From Paludibacter sp. (lineage in GTDB: Bacteria; Bacteroidota; Bacteroidia; Bacteroidales; Paludibacteraceae): DNA of 64,000 bases. The notes below the pieces were generated by a model, which saw only the letters and a list, made by a program, of their open reading frames with translations, had not been told where the DNA came from and made no database searches. Of this stretch, positions 18,955 through 27,952 are shown piece after piece. Both the position numbers and the translations under genes were made by a program. Location of the stretch: assembly GCA_019163375.1 (NCBI GenBank), contig JAFLKK010000007.1:62001-126000 (forward strand). Direction: 5' to 3'. Each line of letters opens with the position of its first letter. The stretch's first letter is position 1.

Positions 18955-19839
18955 ATGAAAACTAAGATCGCTTTTATCATTAATCCACACTCCGGAACAG
19001 AAAAAAAAGGGGAATTGCCTACACTCATACAACAAGAGTTGAATGCATCCGTTTTTGACTCAGAAATTGTTTTTACGCAATTCCGTGGACATGGTACATT
19101 GTTGGCAAAAGAGTTTGTGGAAAAGAAATACGATTGGGTGGTAGCCGTAGGTGGCGATGGCACGGTCAATGAAATAGCACGTTCGCTGGTTCATTCCAAC
19201 ACTTCGTTGGGAATTATCCCCATCGGGTCGGGCAACGGGTTGGCAAGACATTTAGGCATACCAATGAACACTAAAAAAGCCATTCAGCAATTAAACCAAT
19301 CCGAGCCCATCTTCATGGATTATGGAATGGTAAACGACAAACCGTTTTTTTGCACCTGCGGAACGGGATTTGATGCTTACGTAAGCACTGAATTTGCCAA
19401 AGGTAAAAAAAGAGGCGTAATGAGCTATGTAGAGAAAATTATTACCGGATACTTTAATTATAAATCGCAAAACTACCATCTGATAGGAGATGGAATTGAT
19501 TTAGATGCCAAAGCTTTTGTACTAACATTTGCTAACGCATCGCAATGGGGGAACAATGCATATATAGCCCCACAAGCCAGTGTACAGGATGGTAAAATTG
19601 ACATATCAATAATGAGTAATTTCCCCATTATTGCCATTCCGACCTTAGCGCTTCAGCTCTTTGCCAAAACAATTGACAAAGATTTATTTATGACAACGCT
19701 CCGATCAGACAATCTCACATTGACACGTGAAGAGGCCGGACCTTTTCACTATGATGGAGAACCGTACGAAGAGGGTACTAAAATTGTAGTAAAAACAATT
19801 CATGATGGATTGAAAGTACTGGTTAAAAAACGATTTTAG
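18955..19839 (+). CDS. Diacylglycerol/sphingosine kinase-like lipid kinase (YegS/DagK family)
   Basis: A 294-residue protein with the DAGK catalytic fold. KIAFIINPHSG opens the nucleotide-binding domain, AVGGDGTVNEIA (about 64-75) is the signature GGDGT loop, and LGIIPIGSGNGLARHLGIP (about 85-103) matches the second signature. The C-terminal beta-rich lipid-binding domain runs from about 125 to the end (FHYDGEPYE). Family members phosphorylate diacylglycerol, ceramide or undecaprenol-type lipids. It lies 31 bp before the beta-propeller gene on the same strand, and a TACTTTCGC box (18910-18918) sits 36 bp upstream of its ATG. The substrate is not readable from sequence. Confidence 0.9.
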   Translation: MKTKIAFIINPHSGTEKKGELPTLIQQELNASVFDSEIVFTQFRGHGTLLAKEFVEKKYDWVVAVGGDGTVNEIARSLVHSNTSLGIIPIGSGNGLARHLGIPMNTKKAIQQLNQSEPIFMDYGMVNDKPFFCTCGTGFDAYVSTEFAKGKKRGVMSYVEKIITGYFNYKSQNYHLIGDGIDLDAKAFVLTFANASQWGNNAYIAPQASVQDGKIDISIMSNFPIIAIPTLALQLFAKTIDKDLFMTTLRSDNLTLTREEAGPFHYDGEPYEEGTKIVVKTIHDGLKVLVKKRF

Positions 19840-19870
19840 CCCAACATTGCCACTTTTAAATTTTACAATT

Positions 19871-21424
19871 ATGAAAAGATTAATCGCATTATCAGTCGCC
19901 ATATGCTCAATAGGATTCGCATTTTCACAGTCAAATTCATTGATAGACAAATATGAGAATATTAGCGGGAAAAACTATTTAACCGACTCTATTATAACAG
20001 AAAATGAATTTGTGTTTGCAAATAAGATAAATCAATCCTGCATAGACAGTACCTCCAACACCCTCACTATTCAACTGATTAATCAGAGCAAAAACAGTAA
20101 AAGTTTAAACTACACTGGCAATATACTCCAGTTTGACTTGAATGATGATGTTGTAAAATGGGACAAACCCATCAACTACCAACAATCCAATTTCAAGCAA
20201 TTTGGTAATTTGATTATTGAGAATACTGCCACCCAAAGCAATATATTAAATTTCGACAATGGCAAAGTTCAATTTGAAACCAAAAACACGCTTTATCATG
20301 TAGATCCGAAATTGAAAATTGGCATTGGGTATAAACTTAACTCCAGTGATAAAAATACGGTGGAAGCAATAAATCTAAACACCGGAGAAGTTTGCTGGAA
20401 AAGAAAGATAAGCCATGATTTTGGTTGGAACGACGTAACCTACCTGAACGACTCGGTCATTTTACTCATATCCGATGGCCTACACACCATCGACATTAAA
20501 AGCGGAAAAGGCTGGGATTACGAAGCCGTAACGGGAAGAAACAATTACTCTTCGACCATAGCAACTAATATTGTAGGTTTTGGATTAGGATTGCTTACAG
20601 GCACTTTTGTGGCCACTGCTGAACACGATGAGGTTTGCGATTTAGTATCAAACACATTGATTGATGGAGAAAACATATTTTTTGCCTCTAAAGACAAAAT
20701 ATCCTGCCTGAACATGAATGGAAGCACCAAATGGGAAAATGCATCAGACAGAAAATCACGAAGTAACTCTATCATTTTCATTAAAGACAGTGTCCTTTAT
20801 CTGCTAAACAAAGGGACTGCATTTATGGAAGATAGAAAAATAAATTACGGAAAACCATTTTTAGCTGCTTACAACAAAAACAATGGGAATTATCTGTTCA
20901 ACACCACTTTAAAAAATCAGGAGTTTGATTTTGTTGATTTTTCCATCCGCAAAGACACTATAATCCTCTTGTCGGAGAAAAACGCATCAAACTACTCTCT
21001 GAAAACAGGAAAAAGAATTGATTTTCGATTTTATGACGCTGAAAAAAACGGCAAATTTACAGGATTTGTAGGCAGTCAGATTTACATCAAAACAGACTCC
21101 ACTTTTAAAAGTCTGATTGTGAACGACACAACATTAAATTATATAACAACGGATAAAAACACAGCTCTTGGGTTGGATTCACATTTGGATGTTGTTAAGC
21201 AACTTAGCTTCGACGATTTTTACATCTGCTACTTTGCGAATAACAACTTTAAATTTTTGGCCAATGGCGACGAAACAATTGTTATCGACAATGACAACAA
21301 GGTAATTGCAAATTTCAGAGCATCAAGTAATGCTTTTGTAATCGGCGACCAGTTGTTTGAGATTCTGGAAAAAAGTGTTATTCAAATTGATCTGACCGAT
21401 TTATTTGCACAGACGGGAAAATAA
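19871..21424 (+). CDS. Secreted PQQ-like beta-propeller protein
   Basis: A 517-residue exported protein. The start at 19871 gives a standard signal peptide, MKRLIALSVAICSIGFAFS; an upstream ATG at 19847 only adds eight residues. The rest is built of repeated propeller-blade-like strands with the pattern of PQQ-type folds (EAINLNTGEVCWKRKI; KISCLNMNGSTKWEN; LAAYNKNNGNYLFNTTL), spaced some 40-60 residues apart. PQQ-binding residues are not evident, so it is more likely a protein-binding propeller than a dehydrogenase. A short Gly-rich hydrophobic stretch (NIVGFGLGLLTGTFVATA) interrupts the repeats. It follows the lipid kinase-like gene closely. Confidence 0.75.
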   Translation: MKRLIALSVAICSIGFAFSQSNSLIDKYENISGKNYLTDSIITENEFVFANKINQSCIDSTSNTLTIQLINQSKNSKSLNYTGNILQFDLNDDVVKWDKPINYQQSNFKQFGNLIIENTATQSNILNFDNGKVQFETKNTLYHVDPKLKIGIGYKLNSSDKNTVEAINLNTGEVCWKRKISHDFGWNDVTYLNDSVILLISDGLHTIDIKSGKGWDYEAVTGRNNYSSTIATNIVGFGLGLLTGTFVATAEHDEVCDLVSNTLIDGENIFFASKDKISCLNMNGSTKWENASDRKSRSNSIIFIKDSVLYLLNKGTAFMEDRKINYGKPFLAAYNKNNGNYLFNTTLKNQEFDFVDFSIRKDTIILLSEKNASNYSLKTGKRIDFRFYDAEKNGKFTGFVGSQIYIKTDSTFKSLIVNDTTLNYITTDKNTALGLDSHLDVVKQLSFDDFYICYFANNNFKFLANGDETIVIDNDNKVIANFRASSNAFVIGDQLFEILEKSVIQIDLTDLFAQTGK

Positions 21425-21442
21425 TACACAAAATCCCCAACT

Positions 21443-22750
21443 CTATTTATCATCCTCCAATTTATGAATAGTATCAGCTTTCGGGATAGCTATCCGTTGA
21501 GCGTGATAAATACCTGAATGACCACTAAAATAGTAGGCCACAAAACATGCTACGGCATAATAAAGAATATTGTCGCCACCAAATAATTCAACACCCATTA
21601 TAGTGCAGGCTAATGGAGTATTAGTTGCTCCCGCAAAAACGGCGATAAAACCTAAGCCGGCCATCAAATCAATAGGCGCACCAAGACATACTGCAAGCGT
21701 GTTTCCAAGCGCAGCTCCAATGAAGAACAAAGGTGTAACCTCCCCACCCTTAAAGCCCATGCTAAGCGTTACAGTGGTAAAAATCAACTTCCAGGCCCAG
21801 CCAAAAGAATCAATTTCTCCTGCCTTAAAAGCATTCACTATGCTCGTACCTGAACCAGAGAAGGTGGTAACACCCAAACCCAGGTAATCAGTCGTACCCA
21901 CTAAAAAAGTAAGTGCAATAACAATGCACCCACCCACAAATGGGATAAGATATTTATTTTTAAGATGTTGCTGAGATTGTTTTTTTATCTGGTGAGATAA
22001 TTGAGAAAACAAGTAACTGATAATACCAAAGCAAAAACCGGCAAGGACTACCTTTATCAAAAGCAGATAATCAAAATTGAGATAAGGAACTACCGAGTTC
22101 AACTGCTCGTGAAAATTGATGTGATAATACGTATGATGAATACCGTACGCCCGACAAACAATATCAGCCATAACAGCAGCAAAAAAACAAGGCAAAAGAG
22201 CATCGTACTTTATCCGTCCTATTGCCAGAACTTCCAATGCAAAAATAGCTCCGGCCACCGGAGTCCCGAACACAGCACCGAACCCGGCAGCAATTCCGGT
22301 CATTAAAAGGGTACGGGTATCCTCAGCATTCAATCTTAGTTTTTTAGCCACAAAACTGGCCAAACTGCCACCAATCTGAATCGCAGTTCCCTCTCTGCCT
22401 GCCGAACCTCCGAAAAGATGTGTAATAACTGTTGTAATGAGTATGAACGGAGCCATACGTACCGGTATACCCCCACCCGGTTTATGAATTTCATCCATGA
22501 CCAGATTATTGCCGGCAGAAGTATTTTTTCCTTTCGAATGATACGCCCATACAATGGCAATACCGGCAAATGGCAAGAAATAAAGCAACCATTCGTGCTG
22601 CCATCTGAATTTTGTAGCCAAATCCAGCAAAAATAAAAACAATGCAACCACCGAACCGGCAAACAAAGCTACCGGCAAAACCAACAAAGACCATCTTAAA
22701 GAATACTTTAAAATAGCCACCTGTTCAATCGATTGAATAATTTTTTTCAT
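21443..22750 (-). CDS. ClC-family ion transporter, candidate fluoride/proton antiporter (CLC-F-like)
   Basis: A ClC transporter of 435 residues from the ATG at 22750. The ATG six codons upstream is rejected because a -7 box (22765-22773) overlaps it. The three ion-path motifs differ from chloride-type ClCs. Where those have GSGIP, this protein has GNNLV; GREGP is GREGT (gating Glu kept); and GxFxP is GGEVTP in [15 protein letters not shown]. From memory, GREGT and GGEVTP-type changes mark the CLC-F fluoride exporters, so I infer F-/H+ exchange. [14 protein letters not shown] is also conserved. No fluoride riboswitch fits in the very short leader. The gene converges with the propeller gene with 18 bp between them. 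Confidence 0.85.
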   Translation of the reverse strand: MKKIIQSIEQVAILKYSLRWSLLVLPVALFAGSVVALFLFLLDLATKFRWQHEWLLYFLPFAGIAIVWAYHSKGKNTSAGNNLVMDEIHKPGGGIPVRMAPFILITTVITHLFGGSAGREGTAIQIGGSLASFVAKKLRLNAEDTRTLLMTGIAAGFGAVFGTPVAGAIFALEVLAIGRIKYDALLPCFFAAVMADIVCRAYGIHHTYYHINFHEQLNSVVPYLNFDYLLLIKVVLAGFCFGIISYLFSQLSHQIKKQSQQHLKNKYLIPFVGGCIVIALTFLVGTTDYLGLGVTTFSGSGTSIVNAFKAGEIDSFGWAWKLIFTTVTLSMGFKGGEVTPLFFIGAALGNTLAVCLGAPIDLMAGLGFIAVFAGATNTPLACTIMGVELFGGDNILYYAVACFVAYYFSGHSGIYHAQRIAIPKADTIHKLEDDK

Positions 22751-22764
22751 GCAGGAAATAAATT

Positions 22765-22773
22765 GCAAATTTA
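22765..22773 (-). promoter_or_regulatory. -7 box of the ClC gene
   Basis: TAAATTTGC on the minus strand, 15 bp upstream of the ATG at 22750. Its position within the longer reading frame decides the start codon. Confidence 0.65.
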
Positions 22774-22803
22774 GATATTCTAAAAAAAATGAAATTGTAT
22801 AGA

Positions 22804-22834
22804 AAACGCCCCCAGTGAATGATTGGGAGCGTTT
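22804..22834 (-). terminator. Terminator of the etfB-etfA-acd operon
   Basis: A 12-bp stem with one mismatch (22804-22815 with 22823-22834) around a 7-nt loop, 24 bp past the acyl-CoA dehydrogenase stop. The U-tract on the minus strand is short; the T-rich side on the plus strand is longer. Confidence 0.7.
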
Positions 22835-22857
22835 CTATTTATTATTACAGTTATGAT

Positions 22858-24570
22858 TTACACTACTTTATAAACATCAACGTTTTCTACGTCAAATGTT
22901 TTGATAAATGCTGCGTGACGGCGAACTTCGACCTCACCATAATTAAGATAGACTTCAGCTGATTTGCGGAATTGATCTTCCGTATCACGGGTCGCGTCGA
23001 TAATCAACAAATAACTCATCACAATATGACCAGCCATTTCGACCAAACGACGTGCCTGAAAATCTAAATACTCCTGATTTTTGGCTTCTGTAACACGTGT
23101 TACTGCGTTGGCATACAAATTAGTCATAATCTGCAAGCGTTTGCGGAACGAAGTGAACTCCGGATTAATTGGTTGAGTTTCGTAATCACGAATCATCTTC
23201 AGATAATTACCTGTGGTTACGTGACGGATGGCAGCAACTACCTGCAACTGAGAAGTTCCTTCGTAAATAGTCATGATACGTGCATCACGATACAAACGCT
23301 CGCAAGCGTAATCTTTCATAAAGCCGGAACCGCCATGAACCTGTACACAGTCGTATGCATTTTGATTGGCATATTCGCTGGTAAACATTTTAAGCATTGG
23401 AGTTAAAGCATCGGCCAATCTTGAATACTCTTTGAAATCAGCTTTTTCGTCGGCATCCAATTTACGGTCGGCCTCAATAGCTTCGTATGCTTTGTAAATA
23501 TCTACAAAACGAGTTGTTTCATACAGCAATGCGCGAGAAGCGTCCAATTTTGCTTTAATAACCGAAACCATTTCGTAAACGGCTGGGAATTCGATAATCG
23601 CTTTGCCGAATTGACGACGATCCTTAGCATAAGCCAATGCTTCGTTGTAAGCTGCCGATGAAAGACCAACCGACTGAGCACCAATACCCAAACGAGCACC
23701 GTTCATCAACGACATCACGTATTTGATAAGACCCATACGACGTGTTCCAACCAGCTTGGCCGGTGTATTGTTGAACACCAACTCGCAGGTTGGAGAACCT
23801 TTGATACCTAATTTATTTTCGATACGACGAACCAACACCGTATGATCATGTTTATTATCAGCAACAAAATAAGACAGACCACGTCCGTCAGAAGTTCCAT
23901 CTTCCGAACGAGCCAATACTAATTTTACCTGAGCATCACCATTGGTAATAAAACGTTTTACACCGTTCAAATACCACATGCCATCATTTTCGTTGTAAGT
24001 TGCTTTCAACATTACAGCTTGTAAGTCGGAACCGGCATCCGGCTCTGTCAAGTCCATCGAACAGGTAGCACCTTCGCACACACGCGGCAAATATTCAGCT
24101 TTAATTTCTTCAGAAGCAAATTCCGAGATCGTTTCAGCACAATCCTGAAGTCCCCAAATATTGGCAAAACCGGCATCAGCGCGCGAAACCATTTCGCCCG
24201 ACATAACGTAAGCTACCATTGGAAAATTAAGACCACCATATTGACGTGGCAAGGTAATACCATATACACCAGCTTGTTTCAACGCATCGTGATTTTCCTG
24301 AGTACCACGAGCATAGATCACGCGGCTATTTTCTACCTGAGGTCCATCGTGATCAACACTTTCGGCATTTGGAGCAATGATATCGCCACAAACCTCACCG
24401 ATAATTTCAAGCACTTTTTCGTAGTTTTCTACAGCATCTTCAAAATCGCGTGATGCGTAATCATATTTATCTTTATCAGCAAAATTGCGCTCCTTGAGGG
24501 CAACTATTTTTTGCATCAACGGATGCGAAAGCTGAAATTTTATTGCGGGGTTGTCATTAAAAAAGTTCAT
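22858..24570 (-). CDS. Acyl-CoA dehydrogenase, long form
   Basis: A 570-residue FAD acyl-CoA dehydrogenase that makes a trans-2 double bond in acyl-CoA and passes electrons to ETF. The signature TEPDAGSD lies at 175-182, the substrate/FAD segment AYAKDRRQFGKAI near 313-325, VQVHGGSGFMKDY near 409-421, and the catalytic base is Glu437 in TIYEGTSQ. It is about 190 residues longer than the classical enzyme; the extra residues form an N-terminal helical extension and a C-terminal helical domain after about 460. It is the last gene of the etfB-etfA operon with only 1 bp before it, so it very likely uses that ETF pair. Chain-length preference is not readable. Confidence 0.93.
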   Translation of the reverse strand: MNFFNDNPAIKFQLSHPLMQKIVALKERNFADKDKYDYASRDFEDAVENYEKVLEIIGEVCGDIIAPNAESVDHDGPQVENSRVIYARGTQENHDALKQAGVYGITLPRQYGGLNFPMVAYVMSGEMVSRADAGFANIWGLQDCAETISEFASEEIKAEYLPRVCEGATCSMDLTEPDAGSDLQAVMLKATYNENDGMWYLNGVKRFITNGDAQVKLVLARSEDGTSDGRGLSYFVADNKHDHTVLVRRIENKLGIKGSPTCELVFNNTPAKLVGTRRMGLIKYVMSLMNGARLGIGAQSVGLSSAAYNEALAYAKDRRQFGKAIIEFPAVYEMVSVIKAKLDASRALLYETTRFVDIYKAYEAIEADRKLDADEKADFKEYSRLADALTPMLKMFTSEYANQNAYDCVQVHGGSGFMKDYACERLYRDARIMTIYEGTSQLQVVAAIRHVTTGNYLKMIRDYETQPINPEFTSFRKRLQIMTNLYANAVTRVTEAKNQEYLDFQARRLVEMAGHIVMSYLLIIDATRDTEDQFRKSAEVYLNYGEVEVRRHAAFIKTFDVENVDVYKVV

Positions 24571-24571
24571 G

Positions 24572-25591
24572 TTACTTCGAGTTCTTTTTGTAAAATTTGA
24601 TCATTTTTGGCAATACTTCTTCCACTGTTCCTGTAATTACATAATCAGCAATTTGGTTGATTGGTGCTTTTGGATCGTTGTTGATAGCGATAATAATTGC
24701 ACTTTCCTGCATACCGGCAATGTGTTGAATCTGACCGGAAATACCACAGGCAATATATAATTTAGGGCGAACGGTAGTTCCAGTTTGACCAATCTGACGT
24801 GCATGTTCAGAGAAACCGGCATCCACCGCAGCGCGCGAAGCACCCACTTCACCACCAAGTGTTGCAGCCAGTTCATGCAATAATTTGAAATTATCGGCAC
24901 TTCCTACACCATAACCACCCGATACGATAATCGGAGCGCCTTTGATATTCAGTTTCGATTTTTCCATGTGACGTTCAATCACTTCAACCACAAAATCGGT
25001 ATCAGCAACATATTTTGCCACTTCCAATTTTCGCGTTTTACCTACAAACTTGGCATCTTTGATTTCTTTTTTCATTACACCTTCGCGTACTGTAGCCATT
25101 TGCGGGCGGCAATCGGGGTTTACAATGGTAGCCACAATATTGCCACCAAAAGCCGGGCGAATTTGATAAAGCAAATTGTCATATACTTTACCTGCTTTTT
25201 TGTCTTCGTAGGTGCCGATTTCAAGCGAAGTACAGTCGGCAGTTAAACCGCTAAACAAAGCCGAAGAAACGCGGGGACCTAAATCGCGACCGATAGAGGT
25301 AGCTCCCATCAAGGCAATTTGTGGTTTTTCTTCTTTAAAAAGGTTGACCAACAAGGAAGTATGAGGTAATGATGTATAAGGGAAAAGACGTTTATCATCA
25401 GCCACATGAAGTACATCAACTCCAAATGGAAAAACCTGAGCTCCAATACCATCCAGTTTATAACCGGCAGCAACGGCCTCCAATTTACAATTCAACTGTT
25501 TGGCTAAGCTGCGCCCTTTGGTGAGCAATTCCAAGCTAACATCGCCAACAATGCCATCTTCAATTTCTAGATATACAAATATATTGTTCAT
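24572..25591 (-). CDS. etfA: Electron transfer flavoprotein subunit alpha
   Basis: A 339-residue EtfA. The N-terminal domain begins NIFVYLEIEDGIVGDVSLELL, and the C-terminal FAD domain carries the signature GASRAAVDAGFS, QIGQTGTTVRPKLYIACGIS and AIIIAINNDPKAPI. With EtfB it forms the flavoprotein that takes electrons from the acyl-CoA dehydrogenase encoded next to it. The etfB-etfA-acd order resembles gene sets for crotonyl/butyryl-CoA metabolism in anaerobes, where some ETFs bifurcate electrons to ferredoxin. Whether this pair bifurcates depends on residues binding the second FAD, which I cannot judge without an alignment. Gaps to both neighbours are 5 bp or less. Confidence 0.95.
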   Translation of the reverse strand: MNNIFVYLEIEDGIVGDVSLELLTKGRSLAKQLNCKLEAVAAGYKLDGIGAQVFPFGVDVLHVADDKRLFPYTSLPHTSLLVNLFKEEKPQIALMGATSIGRDLGPRVSSALFSGLTADCTSLEIGTYEDKKAGKVYDNLLYQIRPAFGGNIVATIVNPDCRPQMATVREGVMKKEIKDAKFVGKTRKLEVAKYVADTDFVVEVIERHMEKSKLNIKGAPIIVSGGYGVGSADNFKLLHELAATLGGEVGASRAAVDAGFSEHARQIGQTGTTVRPKLYIACGISGQIQHIAGMQESAIIIAINNDPKAPINQIADYVITGTVEEVLPKMIKFYKKNSK

Positions 25592-25596
25592 GGTAA

Positions 25597-26469
25597 TTAT
25601 CCTATCGTGTGGTTAGCAATTAATTCTTTCATCAAATCTTCAATTTCAACATCAGTTGCAGTAAGGCGTTTGCTTTCTTTAGCCGTGAATACAACGTTTT
25701 CGATTTGTTTCACCTTGGTTGGCGAGCCGGTAAGACCCAGCCATTGGATATCATGTTCAATATCGCTTACACCCCATTCGGTAATATTTAAATATGGATG
25801 TGCATCGTACAAGTTGGTATAATCAGAACCAGACTCTTGTCTTTCGGAAGGAGTAGCGGCATGTTTGTACTTCAGGGTCAATTTAGCATGACGTGTGCGG
25901 CAGTTAGGAGCAGATCCGTCAACTGTTACAACCATAGGGAGGGAACCTCTGACAACTTCGACACCACGTTCCAAACGACGTTTTACCGTAATTTTATTAT
26001 CAGAAAGATCAAGAATTTCTTCGGCGTATGTGATTTGTGGCAAACCCAACTTTTCGGCAACTTGTGGCCCTACCTGAGCAGTATCACCATCAATAGCCTG
26101 ACGACCACACAAAATTAAATCCACTTTACCAATTTTGCGAATGGCGCAAGCCAGCGCATACGAAGTAGCCAATGTATCGGAACCGGCAAACTCACGTCCA
26201 CTCAACAAGTAACCACCATCAGCTCCACGATACATACTTTCTCGAATAATTTCGGCTGCACGGGCTGGTCCCATTGTCAGAATGTGCACGGTAGCACCTT
26301 CAATTTTACTTTTCAAGCGAAGTGCTTGTTCCAACGCATTCAAATCTTCGGGGTTGTAAATAGCAGGAAGCGCAGCACGGTTCACCGTTCCGTCAGCTTT
26401 CATTGCATCTTTACCCACATTTCGCGTGTCAGGTACTTGTTTAGCAAGAACAACAATTTTAAAACTCAT
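25597..26469 (-). CDS. etfB: Electron transfer flavoprotein subunit beta
   Basis: A 290-residue EtfB, first gene of the operon. It begins FKIVVLAKQVPDT and has NPEDLNALEQALRLK, AIDGDTAQVGPQVAEKLGLPQITYAEEI and the family signature VKRRLERGVEVVRGSLPMVVTV, followed by NCRTRHAKL. It provides the AMP or second-flavin site of the ETF heterodimer. At 290 residues it is longer than the mitochondrial type (about 255) and closer to the anaerobe type. The promoter (TTTG-N19-... TACATTTGC type) is about 100 bp upstream. Confidence 0.95.
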   Translation of the reverse strand: MSFKIVVLAKQVPDTRNVGKDAMKADGTVNRAALPAIYNPEDLNALEQALRLKSKIEGATVHILTMGPARAAEIIRESMYRGADGGYLLSGREFAGSDTLATSYALACAIRKIGKVDLILCGRQAIDGDTAQVGPQVAEKLGLPQITYAEEILDLSDNKITVKRRLERGVEVVRGSLPMVVTVDGSAPNCRTRHAKLTLKYKHAATPSERQESGSDYTNLYDAHPYLNITEWGVSDIEHDIQWLGLTGSPTKVKQIENVVFTAKESKRLTATDVEIEDLMKELIANHTIG

Positions 26470-26570
26470 TTCTTATCAATTAGGGTTAATATATTTTGAA
26501 TATTTTTTCAATGTGATTTCTTACAAATTTCAGATCATAACTAAAAGTAGCCCGATAAGAAAAAAAACAC

Positions 26571-26602
26571 GCAAATGTAACAATAAAAAATTACGATACA
26601 AA
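26571..26602 (-). promoter_or_regulatory. Promoter of the etfB-etfA-acd operon
   Basis: TTTG (minus strand, 26602-26599), 19-bp spacer, TACATTTGC (26579-26571). The start codon is about 100 bp downstream, leaving a leader of roughly 95 nt. Confidence 0.75.
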
Positions 26603-26633
26603 CCTCAACTTCACAATAAATCAAAAAATATGC

Positions 26634-26670
26634 ACAAAAAAAACGTGAGACTTTTCACAAGGTCTCACGT
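26634..26670 (-). terminator. Orphan minus-strand terminator
   Basis: A perfect 9-bp stem, ACGTGAGAC/GTCTCACGT (26643-26651 with 26662-26670), with a 10-nt loop; on the minus strand it is followed by eight or more T (complement of 26634-26642). No minus-strand gene lies upstream of it before the DUF5020 gene on the other strand, so the transcript it ends is unexplained. Confidence 0.8.
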
Positions 26671-27037
26671 CTAAATAGGTATTAGTTTTTTTAAGGTATA
26701 AAAAAGATTGTGTTGTTTAGTTAACGATGGCAAAGTAAGCAGTAAATTCGAATTTGCACAAGTCAAAAAACATGTTGTACAACCTATTTTTTGAGCTTAT
26801 TGTACAGAATACAATATCAAATTATTGCGCTTTTCACTAAAAATAAAACCGATACATAACTGATTATCAGATAAAAGTCAAATGACAATAAAAAATTGAA
26901 TTCCAAAAATAAAAACACAATAAAAAATTGCAAATTATTTCAAAAATAGGCGTTCCTTAACTACTATTCACAGTTGTAAAATTTCGAGCAGCAACAAATC
27001 AGAACAAGAGCTTGCTAATTTTCACAAAAAATAAGGG
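26671..27037. other. AT-rich spacer, possible minus-strand small transcript
   Basis: About 370 bp with no convincing open frame. A minus-strand promoter-like pair (TTG at 27074-27072, 19 bp, TATATTTGT at 27052-27044) overlaps the plus-strand DUF5020 promoter and could start a transcript of about 400 nt ending at the orphan terminator. A short inverted repeat (ATTGTA/TACAAT, 26799-26815) lies within. No known RNA family is recognisable. Confidence 0.35.
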
Positions 27038-27038
27038 C

Positions 27039-27070
27039 TTGCAACAAATATACGAATATATTATCTTTGC
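27039..27070 (+). promoter_or_regulatory. Promoter of the DUF5020 gene
   Basis: TTG (27039-27041), a 20-bp spacer, then TATCTTTGC (27062-27070), an excellent match to the vegetative Bacteroidetes promoter, 33 bp before the ATG. Confidence 0.85.
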
Positions 27071-27103
27071 ACAATTATTATTAATTCTAATAACAACGAT
27101 AAG

Positions 27104-27823
27104 ATGAAGAAAAAATTAATTCTATTTAGCTTTTTAGTACCAATGGCTTTAATGGCTCAAAATGTACAAATGCATTACGACTTTGGCAAGGGACGTGAAT
27201 ATGTAACGACCACACTGGAAATGTTCAAACCTGATAAATGGGGAAATACGTTCTTCTTCGTTGATTATGACTACAATTTGAGCTCAAAAAAGCAAGTTGG
27301 CTTATCGTACATGGAAATTGCCCGCTGTATTTCGTTTGGCAAAACCAGCCCACTGAGTGCACACATCGAGTACAATGGTGGATTAGGAGCATTTTCAACC
27401 AACCCCGGTTATGGAGCATACACTATCAACAATGCATTTTTAGTAGGTCTGGACTACGGCTGGCACGACAAAACATTTACTAAGTTTTTAAATTTAAAAC
27501 TTCTGTATAAAGACATTGTCGGAAAAACAAGCTCTTCGTTTCAGATAACAGGTGTTTGGAACCTGAATTTTTATAAAAATAAACTTACCGTATCAGGTTT
27601 TGCCGATTTTTGGAAAGAAAACAACACTAACTTTGTTGACGCAAGCAATAATCCATTGCTAATTCCAACAAATACTAAATACGTATTTATTACCGAACCT
27701 CAATTTTGGTACAACGTAACTCCGCATCTTTCATTCGGAACAGAAATTGAAATTGCAAGCAATTTTGCATCTGTGAACGGATTAAAAGTTTGTCCGACAT
27801 TAGCAGCTAAATGGAATTTCTAA
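27104..27823 (+). CDS. DUF5020-family outer membrane protein (Tsx-like barrel)
   Basis: A 239-residue exported protein. The signal peptide is MKKKLILFSFLVPMALMAQ. The mature part alternates amphipathic strands rich in Tyr, Phe and Trp (VQMHYDFGKGREYVTTTLEMF; NTFFFVDYDYNL; AFLVGLDYGWHDK) and ends in a terminal Phe (LAAKWNF), the mark of an outer-membrane beta-barrel. The sequence fits the DUF5020 family, which is related to nucleoside-specific Tsx channels, so nucleoside or other small-molecule passage is plausible but unproven. It is a single-gene unit with its own strong promoter and terminator. Confidence 0.85.
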   Translation: MKKKLILFSFLVPMALMAQNVQMHYDFGKGREYVTTTLEMFKPDKWGNTFFFVDYDYNLSSKKQVGLSYMEIARCISFGKTSPLSAHIEYNGGLGAFSTNPGYGAYTINNAFLVGLDYGWHDKTFTKFLNLKLLYKDIVGKTSSSFQITGVWNLNFYKNKLTVSGFADFWKENNTNFVDASNNPLLIPTNTKYVFITEPQFWYNVTPHLSFGTEIEIASNFASVNGLKVCPTLAAKWNF

Positions 27824-27894
27824 ACAGTACAGAACTTTAGGTTAGAGATTCCGTGCGAATCCTGTACTGACAACTTTCCCTATTCAAATAACAA

Positions 27895-27938
27895 AAACGA
27901 GATGAGACTATTATAAGCATCATCTCGTTTTATTTTTT
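27895..27938 (+). terminator. Terminator of the DUF5020 gene
   Basis: A perfect 11-bp stem (27895-27905 with 27920-27930), 14-nt loop, followed by TATTTTTT. A separate 8-bp inverted repeat CAGTACAG/CTGTACTG lies just before it, at about 27827-27879. Confidence 0.88.
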
Positions 27939-27952
27939 AAGCAACATACGTT

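Noticed and set aside
22751-22768. Six-codon extension of the ClC transporter
   Set aside because: The -7 box at 22765-22773 overlaps this start codon, so it would not be transcribed.
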